DNA of 64,000 nt from assembly GCA_037039685.1 (NCBI GenBank), contig JAWNGF010000015.1, forward strand, positions 821,001 to 885,000, in the 5' to 3' direction. This DNA is from Ceratobasidium sp. AG-K (taxonomy: Eukaryota; Basidiomycota; Agaricomycetes; Cantharellales; Ceratobasidiaceae). The position numbers and the translations under genes were made by a program. Positions within the stretch are counted from its first letter, which is position 1; each line of letters starts with the position of its first letter. The notes beneath the pieces are model-generated. The model did not search any database. It was not told where the DNA came from and was given only the letters and a program-made list of their open reading frames with translations. Below, piece after piece: positions 51,721 through 63,276 of the stretch.

Positions 51721-54588
51721 GTGTGTGGAGAGACCAAAGCACCGGCAATGTACTTTAGAGCAAACAAAGAATCCACAATTGTTTACAGCTACATTGCTGG
51801 AATCACAGAACCAATTGCTACTCTAATCAACTCTGGAGCTTCCCGGAATTTTGTTGATATTGCTTGGGCAAGGAGGAATCACATTGCCTTAAGAGACCTT
51901 CCCGTTCCTTGAAAGGTTATTGGAATACAAGGAAAAGAGCTGTCTCACACAATCCGCTTCAAAGCACAAATGGAGATCACAGTTGAAGGAAAAACATTTA
52001 AAGAAGAATTCTTTGCCATGCCTACTGGGGACACAAACATCATACTAGGACTATCCTGGCTGGAAACCGCAAACCCTAGCATTGATTGGAAGCAAAAGAG
52101 CATCTCTTGGAGAATCAAGGAAATCCAAGGAAGAAAAGGAACCTTGGATCTCATCCCGGATGAAGTGAAGGAATTTGAAGACGTTTTTAGCAAAGAAAAA
52201 TTCAAGCGTATTCCGGACCACTGACCTTATGATTGTGCTATCAATTTCAAGGGAGGCGCTGAGCTCCCAAAACCAGCAAGACCTATACCATTGTCACTGG
52301 CTGAATCTATTGCAATGAGAGAATACCTCAATGAAGAACTTGCTGCAGGAAAAATCAGACCTAGCAAATCCCCAATAGCATTGGCATGTTTTTTTCATCA
52401 AAAAACCAGGCCCACTTGGAGGACTACAATTGGTACAAGACCTACAACCTGTTAACGCCATCACAAAGGATGACAGATTTCCCATGCCCTCATGGAAGAC
52501 CTCCTTGACAAAATAAAGGATGCGAAAATTTTCTCAAAAATCGACCTAAGGATGGGATTCAATAACATCCACATCAGGGAAGGAGACAAATGGAAAACCG
52601 CTTTTAGCACAAAGGAAGGGCTATTTGAATATGTCGTCATGCCGTTTGGGCTGAAAAACGCACCAGCCACTTTTCAACAATATATGAACCACATCTTCCA
52701 CAACATGATTGATGTATGCGTGATTGTCTATATCAATGACATCCTTGTCTTCTCAAAGACCTGGTCTCAACATGTAGTGGATCTACAAGAAGTCCTCCAG
52801 ATCTTGAAGGAGAACAACCTTTTTGCAAAGTTACCAAAGTGCAAATTCTTTGTCACAGAACTCATATACACAGGACTGAAGATCAGCAAGGAAGGAATAT
52901 CCATGGACAAGGAGAAGGTCAAGGCAATAAAGGAATGGAAGGAACCTAAGATGGTGAAACAAGTGCAAGCATTCCTAGGTTTTGCGAACTTCTACAGGAG
53001 ATTTGTACCCAGCTTCTCCACAATTGCTAAGCCTCTCACTGGATTAACACAAAAGGATCATCCCTGGAAATGGGAAGACAAAGAACAAAGGGCATTTGAA
53101 GGTATCAAGGAAATGAATTGTAAAGACCCTGTACTTTGACACCCCAATCCAGAAAACCCGTTTTTCCTTGAGACCAACGCTAGTGGAGTAGCAATGGGAG
53201 CAATACTATCCCAAAGACAAGAAGATGGAAGGTTACACCCAATAGTGTTCCTCTCCAAATCTTTCAACCCAGCACAGATGAACTACAACGTTCATGACAA
53301 GGAACTGATGGCAATCATTGAAGCACTCATGCATTGGAGACTCCATCTGGAAGGGACAAAAGAAGAAATCACCATATATATGGATCATAGGAACCGACAG
53401 TTCTGGAAAGATGCAAAGACTTTCAACAGAAGACATGCACATTGGCACCAAGTACTAGTGTCATACAATTTTGTGATTGTGTACAGACCAGGAATCCTGT
53501 CACAGAAACCAGATCTATTGTCAAGAAGAGCCAACCATGCGGAAATCCCATCAGCGGAACAGATCATGATTGCCGACAAAAAATTCAGAGTCTTTGCAGG
53601 AGAACTTAAAGAAGATCTCATTAACAATATTATCAAAGCACAACAAGAAGATCCAGGTCTACAAGGAGTGATGGAACTCTGCAAGAAGAAGAACTCATTA
53701 CCTAAGAGTATTCTGGCTGGCATAATGGACTATGAAGTATACAAAGACCTACTGTGGTACAATGGGAAGATCGTAGTACCAGAGGACAGGGACTGCCAAC
53801 TGGCAATCATGCAATTACACCACGATTCACCTATTGCTGGGCATCAAGGACATGCAAGAACCTTAGAACTGGTGTCAAGACAATACTACTGGCCAGGGAT
53901 GAAGCAAAGCGTCAACAAATATGTGGACTCCTGCAAACAGTGCCAAAGAGCAAAAGGAACCAAAACACATGTCCCATTAAAACCCTTACAATTAGCAAAC
54001 GAACCATGGGAGGACATAGCCTATGACTTTATAGTCAAACTCCCAAAATCAAAGGGAATGGACAGCGTCATGGTTGTTGTAGATCGGTTCTCCAGAATGG
54101 CACATTTCATACCATGTAAAGAGTTGCACAAGGCAAGCAAATTAGCAGAACTTTTCCTATGCAGCATCTGGAAACTCCATGGATTCCCTAGAAGCACTGT
54201 CTCTGACCAAGGGAGTACCTTTAACAGCAAACTCCTGAAAGCAATCTACAAAAGAATTGGGGTTTCACCCTCTTTTAGCACTGCTTACCATCTGCAAACC
54301 AATGGAATTACCAAACAAGTAAATCAGTGGCTAGAAGCATGGCTATGCACATTCATCAATCATCACCAAGACAATTGGGTGGAACTGCTTCCTATTGCCA
54401 AATTCTGCTACAACATGCACAAGCACAGAATTACAGGAAAGAGCCCATTCAAACTTGTCTATGGAAAGGAACCTTTATGGAATGTGTCCAATGTAGTTAC
54501 AGAAGTCCCAGAGGCAAACACAGTAACTACAAGATGGGAAGAAACAAGAAAGGAAGCTAGGGCTGCTATGGAGTTGCATCAAGTTAAA
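51721..54588 (+). pseudogene. pol: A4 pol, protease to integrase, interrupted
   Basis: Protease, reverse transcriptase, RNase H and integrase in family order. Stops located: TGA at 51910-51912, 52222-52224 and 53137-53139. A frameshift lies in the RT linker around 52380-52490. The polymerase motif reads YIND, with the first catalytic Asp replaced by Asn, so the enzyme is dead. In the protease DSG has become NSG. The integrase core is mostly present. It is cut by the solo LTR at TTAAA. Confidence 0.85.
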
Positions 54589-55044
54589 TGTTGTGCGCCA
54601 GCTCCCTCCATCGGACTTGCCTGCCTTCTCGCCTGCCTGTATCTTCCTTTGTGTTGTGTTTCTGTTTCTGTTTGCCACGTTGCCACCTTCTTGTGGTTTT
54701 CCTGTTACATTGTGTAACGCGGCTGTGCTTTGTACAAGTCATGTCTGTTCATACAGCATGACTCACATGGACACTCCTGTTTGGTAGACTGTTCTGACTC
54801 ATGTGGCTGCGCTCTGTATGACTCAGCCACTTTGTGTTTATATATAGAGGACCAACAAGCCTGGTAACCCCAGCTTGCTTTGTCTTGTCAAAACATCCCT
54901 GTCAAGTGACACTTAGAACCACCCCTACCCTTTAGAGCCTACAGACACTTAAGTGTGTTGCGGTTCAAGAGGTCACTTAGGTCTTAGTGCCGTCCACTCT
55001 CCCTCGTGGCTTGTCTCATAGCCACCAAGAAGTAGCCTACGACA
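54589..55044 (+). repeat. Solo LTR, family A subtype, in A4 pol
   Basis: A 456-bp LTR with a perfect TTAAA duplication (54584-54588 and 55045-55049) and no internal region, so it was produced by LTR-LTR recombination after insertion. Its U3 resembles the 3' LTR of A1. Confidence 0.95.
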
Positions 55045-55049
55045 TTAAA

Positions 55050-55610
55050 GAAGGAGAAGTTTGGGAAGAATACAAGGAAGGGGACCTAGTGTGGCTATAC
55101 GGGCCGGACATCAAATCAAATAGACCCTTGAAGAAGCTTGACAACAAGAAATTTGGACCCTTTCCTGTGAAAAGGAAAATATCTTCTCACGCTTACGAAC
55201 TAGACCTACCACCCAGTATGAAGAAGCACCCTGTTTTCCATATCGACCTTCTAAGTCAGTACAAGGTTGACAAAGAATTCAATTGGAACCAACTGCAACC
55301 TCCACCAATGGTCACAGAAGAAGGAAGCAAAGAATACAAAGTTGAGAAGATTGTCAATTGGAAAATGACAAAAGAAGGGGTTTTCTATAGAATCCAATGG
55401 AAAGGATATGGAGAAGAAGACGACACGGAACAACGGGCAGAGGGTGTAGGACACCTAACCAAAATAGTGCAGAATTTTCTGAAGCAACACCCTGAAGCCC
55501 CAACACCTGCAAATTTCAAAGGAAAGATAAAAGGCAGAATGGCGGGAGAGAGGGAACCCATCTGCAAACTTGCAACTACTCCAAACTACACTCCTTGCTC
55601 TACTCTCTAA
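55050..55610 (+). pseudogene. pol: A4 pol, chromodomain end
   Basis: The remainder of A4 pol after the solo LTR: the integrase C-terminal region (VWLYGPDIKSN, HPVFHIDLL) and a chromodomain-like segment (WKGYGEEDDTEQ). The frame remains open to 55608-55610, close to the ORF3 ATG at 55630. Confidence 0.82.
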
Positions 55611-55629
55611 ATCTTTTTTGCTCTACACA

Positions 55630-56364
55630 ATGCCTGCTGTCACCCGCTCCACCATTGCCAACAACCTCATCCGGGTCCTTGATGGGCCAGCCTTTGCTAC
55701 AGCAAGAATCCTTAATGCGGGGGCTGCCTTCTACGTCTTCAAGAGGTCACAGCAAAGCTCGGGAAGGATGCACTTCAGGGTGTCAGACAACATACTCCAC
55801 TCTGACCTGGGGGAGTTCCAATGGGTTGGAAAAAAATGGCCAACACAAATGCAGCTCCAACAAAAAGACATATTTGTGTGCCGAGGATCCGCTGCATTCC
55901 AGGTCTTGGAGGTGGTCCTCCTGTCCACCCACATGCTTGGAGTTGTTGAGTGGGGGCAAGAAGGGGGATACTCAAGCAAATGGGTGCTGGGACATGAGGG
56001 CAGACCCCCAACCCTTTGACCCAAGTGGAACAACACTTGGGACGCCAACTACAAGAAGGACCTAAGCAACTGGAGGATGGAGAGGGGAAGATACCAGAAG
56101 GAGAAGTTCAAATGGCCGCCGTATTGGTGGAAGAAGGAGGAGACAGATGTGCAACAATGGGATGAAGAGTTTGTTGAGGCCCAGAAGAGGGTGTTGGACT
56201 GGGCCAAGGCGGACTGGACAAAGGAGGAGACTTGGGAGGAATGGGAGAAGTTCTTGGACAAACCGGGTAACACTGTGTTCAACCCCATTGACTTGACCTT
56301 GGAGGAGGACAAAGGACTTGAAAAGTATGTACTGCAAAAAGGGAAGGACTGCACAGTGCAGTAA
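55630..56364 (+). pseudogene. A4 ORF3 with one TGA
   Basis: The third ORF, 245 codons including the stop. A TGA at 56017-56019 falls where A3 has arginine in LRPRW-type context. Compared with A3 it lacks about 10 residues before the acidic stretch (the segment near 56150), and the CxxC reads CRGS. Otherwise it aligns end to end, with the Trp-rich part well kept. Confidence 0.75.
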
Positions 56365-56405
56365 GTCCATTTGTGTCCCCCAAATGGACCCTTAGGGGGG
56401 AGTAA

Positions 56406-56872
56406 TGTTGTGAGCCAGCCCACTCCATAAGGCTTGTTCTGTGTCTTGCTCATCTGTCCTTGTGTTTGTTGTTTTGTTTATGTGTTGTTTGTCTTTTCCT
56501 GCACCGCATTGCCACCTTCCTGTGGTTATTCTGTTACATTGTGTAATGCAGCTGTGCTTTGTACGAGTCATGACTGCCCGCGCAGCATGACTCACTTGGA
56601 CACTCCTGACTGGCTTGTATGTATGACTTGTGCGGCTGTGCCTTGTATGACTCAGTTGCTTCTTGAATATATATAGAGGACCAACAAGCCTGGTATCCCC
56701 AGCTTGTTTTGTCTTGTCAAACATCCCCTTTGAGTGACACTTTGAACCACCCCTACCCTTAAGAGTCTACAGCCACTTAAGTGTGGTGCGATTCAAGAGG
56801 TCTCTTAGGTCTTAGTGCCGTCCACTCTCCATCGTGGCTTGTCTCATAGCCACCAAGAAGAAGCTTACGACA
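56406..56872 (+). repeat. 3' LTR of A4
   Basis: A 467-bp LTR after the purine tract AGGGGGGAG. Its right flank TGTAT matches the left flank of A4. Confidence 0.95.
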
Positions 56873-56877
56873 TGTAT

Positions 56878-57804
56878 CTTCCATTTCAACTGTTATTCAT
56901 CCTACTTTACATTCTAAGTCCTGGGGCACTGAAAGAATCACTGGGCCATGTGTTGAGGTTTGCCTCTTCTCTTTTCCACACTCAACTTTTGCTGATCTAC
57001 CATGCTCTTTCAAGTGTAATATCTAGTGACTTGATGGCATGGGTGTGTCACACACACTTCCTCTTGGTGGTGCAAGCCATGTCTTGGCTGTGTGTCATGT
57101 GGCAGCACTGTAGCTGACAGACTGGGCTCAATCACTGATTGTGTTGCTCACCAAATTTCAAATTTTTGGTGAAATTTTGGGCGCAATGAATGAAAGCATC
57201 ACTCACAGACTTGTGCTGACCATTATTGAGCAGATCGCCTATGTTGGTCCTTTTCAGTGTCAGTTTTCAAGACATTGAACCCCTCAATTGTTGCAACAAT
57301 CATATTGTGCACACTGAGGTAAAGGCCTCTCTGTTTTTATCTTTTTTTCTGCTTGCTCACCTTGCTCTCAATTCCTTTGTTGTCATTAGGTGTTGAGCAT
57401 TGTTGTAGATGCTAAGTCAGGTCCCTTCATCCCAATCACTAATAGAGGCACCTTGTCTCTCTGTTTTCACCCCACACAGGCTGCATTGACACTGCCATTG
57501 CTGGTTGGTTTGCCTGTCTAGAGCCAACATTGTTGGAATTACATGCATCTTATTGCCTTGTTTTTGTCTTGTTCTCATCTTGTTCTTATCTTGGGTGTGT
57601 AACAGCTCTAACTGCACCTGTTGCTCCTTGCACTGACTTGTCACTTTGCCCCAGCATGTCAGACACCCTCCTCAGCACTCACTTCTTCACACTAATCACT
57701 GGGTGTGTTCATGGGATGATTCATATGGTTTGCATGGATGCTTCTAGAGTTGGGTAACTTGTTTGTCCACCCCCACCCACCCAATTGTCTGAGTGCCTGC
57801 ATGG
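56878..57804. other. Pre-insertion sequence right of A4
   Basis: Before A4 inserted this was continuous with 27622-27867. Open frames are short and hydrophobic by composition, and I recognise no domain. Parts resemble non-coding repeat DNA, with long C/T-rich runs at 57340-57660. Confidence 0.45.
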
Positions 57805-58301
57805 TGTTGTGACCCATCCCTCCCTCTGTCTCTGTTTGCGGTCTCATGGCTTGTACCGGTGCCTTAAGCGCCCTTTCTCTATGTTGTGCCCTCTCCCTTG
57901 TTTAGTGAGGTGTATGGATGATGTGTCACCATGAGTCATATGACTCATGCTGTTTTCTATTGGCTGGCCTGTGCAGCCCCCTTTATGACTTGGACTTTGA
58001 CTCAGATGTGTGACTCATGTATATACTTGACTCACCTATTTTCTGAGTATATATACTGGCTTGCATGCATGGTCATCCCCAGCTTGCTTTGCCTTGTCAA
58101 CTCTCCCTGCAGTGTGAACAGAGGCACTTGGCTACTTAGCCTTTAGTGCAGCCACTTGGACTTAGGAGCTAGTGACTTGTACTGACAAGACTAGCATTTG
58201 TCCACCTTAGTGATAGAGTCTTAGAAGACTTATCACATATTGTTCTCACATCTCAAAGGCCATTAGCAGTCGTCAACCATAGGCATTAGCAGGTTGCAAC
58301 A
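57805..58301 (+). repeat. LTR, family D, no target duplication
   Basis: A 497-bp LTR from TGTTGTGACC to TTGCAACA with a TATATATA-like box near 58048-58056 and AGCTTGCTTTG at 58081-58091. The flanks CATGG and ACCCT do not match, and the right edge abuts a pol fragment directly, so one side is a recombination or deletion junction. Confidence 0.8.
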
Positions 58302-58735
58302 ACCCTGTAGTGTTTCTCTCCAAGTCACTATCACCTGCAGAACACAACTATGACATATTTGACAAGGAATCACTTGCAATAATATGGGCTCTGAAGGAAT
58401 GGCACCATTTGCTGGAAGGTTCAGAAACTCCACTCAAAATCCTCACTGATCACAAAAATTTGGAATATTTCCAAACAAAAAGGGATTTGAATCAAAGACA
58501 AGCTAGATGGATGGGACACTTGGCAGATTACAATTTCCAAATCATCTATAGGCCTGGCGCCCAAAACCAGAAAGCTGATATCCTGTCCTGTCAGGAAGAG
58601 CTAAAGGAGGAGGCTAAAACGGGGGTGAAGCCCCACCTCTCATCAAGCCCGAGCTGTTTATTTCAGCAATTCAAACCAATGCAGACCTCAATGACATTAC
58701 AAGGGATGCTCTGTGTGACAATAAGTCTGTCTCCA
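58302..58735 (+). pseudogene. pol: C1 pol, RNase H fragment
   Basis: It begins inside RNase H (VVFLSKSLSPAEHNYDIFDKE) and runs through TDHKNLEYF and YRPGAQNQKADILS. A frameshift near 58620 leads to an alternative open frame. It is cut by the inverted family D LTR at CTCCA, with continuation at 59239. Confidence 0.8.
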
Positions 58736-59233
58736 TCTTGCAACCTGCTAATGCCTATGGTTGACGACTGCTAATGGCCTTTGAGATGTGAGAACAATAT
58801 GTGATAAGTATTCTAAGACTCTATCACTAAGGTGGAAAAATGCTAGTCTTGCCAGTACAAGTCACTAGCTCCTAAGTCCAAGTGGCTGCACTAATGGCTA
58901 AGTAGCCAAGTGCCTCTGATCACACTGCAGGGAGAGTTGACAAGGCAAAGCAAGCTGGGGAATACCATGCATGCAAGCCAGTATATATACTCAGAGAGCA
59001 AGTGAGTCATAGTATATACATGAGTCACAAGTCTGAGTCAAAGTCCAAGTCATAAAGTGGGCTGCGCAGGCCAGCCAATAGAAGACAGCATGAGTCATAA
59101 GACTCATGGTGACACATCATCCATACACCTCACTAATCAAGGGAGAGGGCTCTACAAAGAGAAAGGGCGCTTAAGGCACCAGTACAAGCCACAAGACCAC
59201 AAACAAGGACAGAGGGAGGGATGGGTCACAACA
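58736..59233 (-). repeat. Solo LTR, family D, in C1 pol
   Basis: About 498 bp, inverted relative to the family D LTR at 57805-58301. A perfect CTCCA duplication flanks it (58731-58735 and 59234-59238). The first base pair reads TC rather than TG, a point mutation at the tip. Confidence 0.9.
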
Positions 59234-59238
59234 CTCCA

Positions 59239-60626
59239 AGTTCCTTGAACCTCTGGAAAAAGACATGCCGGTTAAAGGATGGTTGCTGATGGATGGGTTA
59301 CTATACTACCATGGCTGCATTTATGTGGCCAATGAACCTGAAATCCATAACGCAGCCCTAGAAAGCCGCCATGATAACCCTGCTGCTGGACACCCTGGAC
59401 AATTCCGCACTTTGGACTTGCTAGCAAGAGACTATTACTGGTCAGGCATGAAGCAAGCAGTCACCAAATATATTCAAGTGTGCAACTTCTGTATCAGGAG
59501 CAAGCATTCCTACCAGGCTCTAATGGGATTATTACAACCCATTGAATTACCCAATAAGCCTTGGGAAGAAATCACGTACAACTTAATTGTTGGCCTACCA
59601 AAATCAGAAGGATACAATGCAATGCTCACTGTGGTAGATTGTCTTTCAAAGATGGTTCACTTTATACCAACAAACTCCAATGCAACAGCAGTAGATGTTG
59701 ATAACCATTTTGTGAACTCTGTATGGAAACTCCATGGACTACCAAATAAAATTATCTCAGTCAGAGGCCCCATTTTCAATGCCAAATTCCTCTGACAAGT
59801 TTACAAGGGACTAGGAATTGAGCCACATTTCTCCACTGCGTACCACCCCCAAGTTGATGGACAAAGCAAGTGCCTCAATCAATTCGTCAAAATCTACCTT
59901 TGCAATTACATCAATCGTAGGCAGGACAATTGTGTTGCAGCATTACCTCTGGCAGAGTTTTCTTACAATAATGGAAAGCACTCTGGTTCCAAACATTCAC
60001 CATTTTTCCTATGCTATGGTTACAACCCTCAACTCACTGTGGGCAATACAGGACAAGAAATAATACCTCAAGGAGATGAACTTGCTAAATTCATTAAAAA
60101 CAATATTGACAAGGCTAAAGCAGCACTCTTGCTGGCACAATCAAATTATGCATACTACTAGAACCAGAAGCAATGAGACACCCCTGCATTAACTACTGGT
60201 TCAAAAGTCTATCTTGATGGTACCAACATCCAAACATCTCACCCATCCAATAAACTGGAACACAAGCATTTAGGACCTTAAAAAGTATTGGAGCAAATAG
60301 GGAAATACTCATACCAATTGGAACTACCCAAATCCATGAAGGTACACCCCATATTCCACACTGCACTCCTACATGCAAAACCAGAGGATGACTACAACAG
60401 GGACCCAGTTGCACTACCACCAGTAATCACTCCTGAAGGCAAAGAAGAATATGAAGTTGAAGAGATCCTTGATTCACACAAAAAAGGAAGATGGCTGGAA
60501 TACTATGTCAAGTGGAAAGGTTATGGACCAGAAGACAACAAATGGGAACCAAAAGCCCACCTGTCCAATGCCCCCAGACTCATACAAGAATTCCACAAAC
60601 GTCACCCCAATGCAGTTGGATCTTGA
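59239..60626 (+). pseudogene. pol: C1 pol, integrase and chromodomain
   Basis: The integrase zinc finger is clear (RHDNPAAGHPGQ then CNFCIR). All three catalytic positions of the DDE core are changed: the first Asp is Asn (TYNLIVG), the second is Val (SVRGPIFN) and the Glu is Lys (QSKCLNQ). Stops are TGA at 59793-59795 and TAG at 60161-60163. From 60288 the last 112 codons are open and encode a canonical chromodomain (YEVEEIL, WKGYGPEDNKWEP). Inactive remnant. Confidence 0.85.
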
Positions 60627-60637
60627 AGGGGGGGAAG

Positions 60638-61113
60638 TGTCATGGCCCAGGGGATCAGAACCACGTTATTTCTCTAAGTCAAGTTTATTCAGATATATGC
60701 ATCATTTTGAGATAACCACAGTCACATGATGTAACATGTAATTGTTTTGTAACTCTTCAATGTTGTGTAACCTAGACTTAGTAATATTCTCATACCATTG
60801 TATCATTGTACAATTATTATACATCATGCCATCAGACCCTAAGTCTTGGCAAAACCTCCTGTACATAACATGGGAGAGTTTGAGGCTTAAACCTCAGAAC
60901 TCAACCACTTGTCTCAATACAAGTACTGTTCCAACTCTACCTAGCCAAAGACCCTTTGTGCTTAGCAGTTAGTCATTGCCCAGGCTCTTTAGCCAAGTGC
61001 ACTTTACCCATACTCCTGCATGTTGTTGCAGCCTACCTCCAAACTGTCCTAGAGGCATTGCTCATCCCTTTGGGTGTTGAGTACTATCCTTCCATTGTTG
61101 TTGCGCTCTGACA
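60638..61113 (+). repeat. 3' LTR of C1
   Basis: A 476-bp LTR preceded by the purine tract GAAGGGGGGGAAG. It matches the solo LTR at 27146-27621 in length and over its whole course. Confidence 0.9.
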
Positions 61114-61210
61114 GTTTTGCCTTGTCATTTTCCCCAACAAATAGTCCCTCACTAGGGTTCCCTCAGGGCTACCTTGGATCCTCAGGTCTTAGTGCTGTTC
61201 ACAGTCTACA
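61114..61210 (+). repeat. LTR fragment, family E
   Basis: This matches the last ~100 bp (R-U5) of the LTR at 62870-63272 (CCTTGTCATTT to CAGTCTACA). It is the remnant of an LTR that C1 inserted into. Confidence 0.65.
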
Positions 61211-61279
61211 GTCAACAGTCTTTGGGTGCCAAGTCCCTCTGAGTCTTGACTTGCACAAATATAGTTTTAGTTGGCAATT

Positions 61280-61860
61280 ATCATAGTGTTGGGTTGCAAC
61301 ACCTAACACCCTCACCTCAATCAACTACTCATGGCCCCCAACCTCAGCAGAGGCCAGCAACAAGTGGCTGGCCTTTGAGCTGGCCAAAAGCACTCAAGTG
61401 ACTTGGCAACCCTCCCCAGCCCCAACCACTGTCAAGGCCCCTTTTGGGGAACTCTCCCCAGCCAACCCTCCTGTGCAGTGATACTCCAGGACCCCCCCTG
61501 CTCTCACAGCCTCTGTTCCCTCTCCAGCCAGCAGCAACCTGCCTGCCACTCCTGAGATCCCCATGGATCTCATCCTGATGGAACAACAATTCCAAGAGGC
61601 AATGGATGGTGCCCAAGTGCAAATCTAGCAGCTCCTTGCAGACACAAACCAGGAGCTTGGAGAAACCCCTCCAGTTCCTGTCCACAATTGGATGCCATGC
61701 AGTTGAGCACCCTAGTGCCCAATGCATCAGAAGCAGGACTTTGAACAAGCCCTAAGAGAGGCTCAGAACAAGCAACTTGAGGAGGACATTTGTGCACTGG
61801 CAGAACAGGATGGATGGATTGCAATCAAGGAGTGAATTGCACAGAAGTAGTTGTGCATGG
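61280..61860 (+). pseudogene. Decayed ORF remnant before LTR F
   Basis: In-frame pieces read as a Pro/Ser/Ala-rich then Gln/Glu-rich protein (MDLILMEQQFQEAMDG, EQALREAQNKQLEED), broken by TGA and TAG codons. The composition resembles a gag N-terminus or a retroelement accessory frame. It ends just before a purine tract and LTR, so it may belong to a shortened element. No domain recognised. Confidence 0.4.
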
Positions 61861-61890
61861 TCCCCTACACCTGACCTAAAGGGGGGGCAC

Positions 61891-62402
61891 TGTCATATCC
61901 TGTCCACAACACCCATGGACTCTGCCTGCTTTCTCAGATTCTTGGCACCCTAAGCACCTAATGTATAAAGATGTGGCCCTTTCCCTTGTTTTGTGAGGTG
62001 TATGGATGAATTGTCCCCACAGCCCATATGGCTTTGCTGTCTTCTGGAGCTTTCTATTAGAAAGATCAACCTTCTATAACCTCTGCCTACAAGGTATTCA
62101 TGTTTTGCTGACTGAGCATGGCACCTGATTGGCCACAATATGTATCATCCAACTGTGCAGCATTTATGCCTCTGCCTATATATACCAGCCTGCAAGCTTG
62201 GACTTACTCCAGCTTGCTTTGCCTTGTCATCTCTCCCCTCAAGTTCAACTAAGTCACTTGGCCTTCAGGCCATTGCCTGAACACTAAAGCAGGCCCAAGG
62301 CCATTGTCATATTGCCACTAAGGTTGCACTAGCAACTTAGCATACTGTACATAGCCCCAACGGCAGCTCAAGGCCTATGGGTGCAAACAGGCAAGGTTGT
62401 CA
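61891..62402 (+). repeat. LTR, family F
   Basis: About 512 bp from TGTCATATCC to GGTTGTCA, preceded by the purine tract AAAGGGGGGGCAC. A CTATATATA box lies near 62177 and AGCTTGCTTTG at 62211-62221. It is the 3' LTR of the remnant upstream. Confidence 0.7.
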
Positions 62403-62869
62403 GTTGACTGGCATAGATGGTTGCAACAGGAAGGTGCTAAGAATATGGTAAATGCAGCATGCCCCAAGTACTGTAACTGAATTGGCAAGTGGCCTGATCA
62501 CCTGAGATGGGAACATTTTCCAAAAACACATGACTACTTGATTCTGAAGGAATGCAACATCCAAGTTACAGTCCCCAAACCATCTGAGGTTATGGTCTGG
62601 ACACATAAATGCAGGAGAAATTCATGAAATCTCATAAGTAAATCTGCATCCAGCACATGGATGAGAAGTGTTACTCACCAATTGAGGTTACATACATGTC
62701 TGACTCCTCTATGGCACCCATATATTTGTCAAATACAAGTAGTGCTGCTTCAGCTGCCACCTGTGTGACATGGTGAAGGCCCTGGTTAAGTATTTATTGC
62801 AAATGTTGTACAATTGCGCTTGCAAGGTAAGTAACTTGGGGAGCACTTCACAAACTAGGGGAACTTCTA
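62403..62869. other. Unassigned stretch
   Basis: No coding frame or repeat boundary was recognised between LTR F and LTR E. A weak purine run (CTAGGGGAAC) precedes LTR E, so this may be internal DNA of a decayed element. Confidence 0.35.
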
Positions 62870-63272
62870 TGTCTTGACCCAAGGCCCCTCCAATGGACTT
62901 GGACTCCTGTCTGTTAGTCTTGTGCCTCCTTTGTTATGTGTTCCTTTGTGCATGTCCCCTTTGTCTTGCTTGCCTTTGTCAACCCACAGCCTTATGCTGC
63001 TTCTCTTTTCTTTTGTCCTATGGCTTCCTTTCTTGTCAAGTCATGTTTGTTTATAGGACATGACTCATAGAGCTTTCTGATTGGTTGAGTTATATGACTT
63101 GTTTCTTGGCATGAGCATGACTCATCCCTCTTTCTGAATATATAATGTGGCAACAACAAGCATGGTATCCCCATCTTGTTTTGCCTTGTCATTTCCCAAC
63201 AAACTGTCCCTCACTGGGTTTCCCTTAGGGTTACCTTGGATCCTCTGGCCTTAGTGCTGTTCACAGTCTACA
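62870..63272 (+). repeat. LTR, family E
   Basis: About 403 bp from TGTCTTGACC to GTCTACA, with an AATATATAA box near 63137. Its R-U5 matches 61114-61210. The flanks TTCTA and GTTCT do not match. Confidence 0.6.
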
Positions 63273-63276
63273 GTTC

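Larger units (their letters stand above)
27868..56872 (+). mobile_element. A4: outer family A element hosting the nest
   Basis: Its ends lie 29 kb apart but carry a perfect TGTAT duplication (27863-27867 and 56873-56877). Without insertions it is about 7.1 kb: 5' LTR (27868-28079 joined to 42269-42523, 467 bp), gag (42545-44174 joined to 51448-51718), pol (51721-54588 joined to 55050-55610), ORF3 and 3' LTR (56406-56872, 467 bp). It was hit by A3, A5 and a solo LTR. Its LTRs differ at about 18 positions, more than those of the inserted A3 and A5, in keeping with the nesting order. Confidence 0.93.
58302..61113 (+). mobile_element. C1: 5'-truncated Ty3/Gypsy element
   Basis: It consists of the RNase H to chromodomain part of pol, a purine tract (60628-60637) and a 476-bp 3' LTR. 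The 5' two thirds are missing, ending at the family D LTR. A second family D LTR is inserted in the pol. It is a relative of family B by its protein motifs rather than of family A. Confidence 0.85.

Noticed and set aside
18340..56877. A shared target-site preference for the insertions
   Set aside because: The duplications CTACT, GCTTG, CTAGC, TTAAA, TGTAT, ATGTC and CTCCA show no common motif in so small a sample.
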